This document shows, one piece after another, positions 6,182 to 7,226 of a stretch of DNA of 7,226 nt (within the stretch, counting starts at the first letter, position 1; each line of letters starts with the position of its first letter). Under the pieces are notes generated by a model, which was given only the letters and a program-made list of their open reading frames with translations, was not told the DNA's origin and searched no databases. The DNA comes from Lachnospiraceae bacterium (GTDB lineage Bacteria > Bacillota_A > Clostridia > Lachnospirales > Lachnospiraceae). The position numbers and the translations under genes are program-made. The stretch is from NCBI GenBank assembly GCA_017613055.1, contig JAGAES010000031.1, positions 1 through 7,226 on the forward strand. The letters run 5' to 3'.

Positions 6182-7015
6182 TTACCGCCCGATCACCTTG
6201 CCCGCTGCGGAGAATCCTAAGAAAATGACGATATCGCCGACAACAATTGTTGCCCCGGGCGGCGTCGACCATACAATCGACAGAAGCACGCCCGCAACCG
6301 AGCTCAAAACCGCAAGCCCCGCCGCGCAAAGCATTACCGCGCGGAACGAGCGGAATACACGCATTGCCGAAAGCGCCGGGAACACGATCAGCGCAGACAC
6401 GAGAAGCGAACCGACCAGATTCATCGCAAGGACGATGACCACGGCCGTGACAATCGCGACCATCGTGTTGTAAGCCGCGACGTGCAGCCCGGTGCTTCTT
6501 GCGAAGTTTTCGTCAAATGTGACCGCGAAAATCTTCCTGTAGAACAGGAAAAACATCCCGATGACCAAAACGGACAGAACGATACAGAGGATTACGTCCG
6601 AGAATTCAAGCGTAATCATTCCCTGAGACCCGAACAGCGTCGTACAGACGTCGCCCGAGATGTTGGTTGAGGACGGGCGCAGGTTCAGAAGAAAGTACCC
6701 GACCGCAAGCGCGCTCACCGAAATCGTGGCAATCGCGGCGTCGCCGTGAATTTTCTTGCTCTGTCCGGTTTTCAGAAGGATTACCGCGGCAAGAATCGTT
6801 ACCGGGAACACCAGATACAGGTTGTTCATAAGCCGCATCACCGAGGCAATCGCAATCGCGCCGAATGCCACGTGCGAAAGCCCGTCGCCGATGAAGGAAA
6901 ACCGCTTCAGCACCAGTATCACGCCGAGTAACGCTGAGCAGAGCGCAATCAGGACGCCCACAATCAGCGCATAGCGGACAAAGGGAAATGTGAGATAGTA
7001 TCCCAGTTTCTCCAT
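6182..7015 (-). CDS. Zinc/manganese-type ABC transporter permease (ABC-3 family)
   Basis: A complete 277-residue membrane protein of the ZnuB/MntB/TroC type, normal length for the family, with roughly eight hydrophobic segments spread from residue 13 to 275. Recognisable blocks are LVLKRFSFIGDGLSHVAFGA (35-54), the HGDAAIATISVSALAVGYF region (90-108), FDENFARSTGL (157-167), VGSLLVSALIVFPA (201-214) and PPGATIVV (252-259). It would form the membrane channel for uptake of Zn2+, Mn2+ or Fe2+ together with an ATPase and a substrate-binding lipoprotein. Neither partner is in the window: the gene upstream is asnS. GGGAGG (7023-7028) lies 7 bases before the ATG. No promoter is evident in the 30 bases between it and the asnS terminator. 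It converges on queT with an 8-base gap. The metal cannot be inferred from sequence. Confidence 0.9.
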   Translation of the reverse strand: MEKLGYYLTFPFVRYALIVGVLIALCSALLGVILVLKRFSFIGDGLSHVAFGAIAIASVMRLMNNLYLVFPVTILAAVILLKTGQSKKIHGDAAIATISVSALAVGYFLLNLRPSSTNISGDVCTTLFGSQGMITLEFSDVILCIVLSVLVIGMFFLFYRKIFAVTFDENFARSTGLHVAAYNTMVAIVTAVVIVLAMNLVGSLLVSALIVFPALSAMRVFRSFRAVMLCAAGLAVLSSVAGVLLSIVWSTPPGATIVVGDIVIFLGFSAAGKVIGR

Positions 7016-7045
7016 CGGTTAACCTCCCGTAACAATAATGCTTCG

Positions 7046-7072
7046 AAAAAGAGGCGCCCCTTTCGGGGTGCC
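7046..7072 (-). terminator. Intrinsic terminator of asnS
   Basis: On the minus strand GGCACCCC (7065-7072) pairs with GGGGCGCC (7053-7060) around a 4-base loop, an 8-bp stem with one G-U pair. The T-rich tail TCTTTTT follows (7046-7052). It lies 9 bases after the asnS stop codon and upstream of the permease gene on the same strand, so it would cut transcription before that gene. Confidence 0.88.
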
Positions 7073-7081
7073 CCGGAATGT

Positions 7082-7226
7082 TTAGAACTCGCAGTTTCTC
7101 GGTGTTCTCGGATAAGGGATCACGTCGCGGATGTTCTCAACACCCGTCAGATACATAATCAGACGTTCAAAGCCCATTCCGAATCCGCTGTGGATGCAGC
7201 CGCCGTATCTTCTCGTATCAAGATAC
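7082..7226 (-). CDS. asnS: Asparaginyl-tRNA synthetase, C-terminal end
   Basis: Only the last 48 codons are present; the gene enters from the right edge. The translation contains [20 protein letters not shown], then [20 protein letters not shown] and TPRNCEF with a TAA stop. This is the class II aminoacyl-tRNA synthetase motif 3 region (GFGMGFERL) and the almost invariant asparaginyl-tRNA synthetase ending [17 protein letters not shown]. The enzyme charges tRNA-Asn with asparagine in the cytoplasm. The conserved terminus is intact, with Cys in place of the more common Ala in the NCEF ending. A terminator follows directly. Confidence 0.95.
   Translation of the reverse strand, partial: YLDTRRYGGCIHSGFGMGFERLIMYLTGVENIRDVIPYPRTPRNCEF

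Overview
The window looks like chromosomal DNA of a Clostridia-type Firmicute, plausibly Lachnospiraceae. The signs are strong GGAGG-type ribosome binding sites, TTGACA/TATAAT-type promoters, a preQ1-I riboswitch ahead of a QueT transporter, and a GTG start on one metallophosphoesterase. Base composition is close to half G+C. The family assignment of the organism is an inference. No mobile element, CRISPR array, tRNA or rRNA was seen. Both edges cut genes: a Nudix hydrolase on the left and asnS on the right.

Left part (1-2740, all minus strand). A Nudix hydrolase with its own strong extended -10 promoter runs off the left edge. Upstream of it is a three-gene unit read right to left: a YfcE-like metallophosphodiesterase, a class I SAM-dependent methyltransferase, and a nucleotide pyrophosphatase/phosphodiesterase-type member of the alkaline phosphatase superfamily. 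The unit ends at a clear intrinsic terminator (230-257).

Middle (2740-5535). A divergent promoter region separates that unit from a plus-strand pair. The first gene encodes a 637-residue protein that appears to join an N-terminal ParB-like module to a C-terminal BMP/PnrA-type nucleoside-binding domain, without a signal peptide. The second encodes a 234-residue metallophosphoesterase with an altered first metal motif and a very basic tail. Three phosphoesterases of two folds therefore flank a protein that probably binds a nucleoside-like ligand inside the cell. This suggests, but does not prove, a nucleotide-related sensing or turnover locus.

Right part (5536-7226). A leader with several competing hairpins leads into a preQ1-I riboswitch whose tail abuts the Shine-Dalgarno sequence of queT, the ECF-type queuosine-precursor transporter subunit. 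A perfect 7-bp hairpin lies between that Shine-Dalgarno sequence and the only plausible queT start codon, and folding it would restore normal spacing. Convergent to queT, 8 bases away, is a zinc/manganese-type ABC permease gene. It has no partner genes in view and no visible promoter, and it lies just behind the terminator of asnS (asparaginyl-tRNA synthetase), whose last codons fill the right edge.

The most interesting items are the ParB-like/BMP cytosolic fusion, the hairpin-bridged riboswitch-controlled start of queT, and the hairpin-rich leader in front of it.
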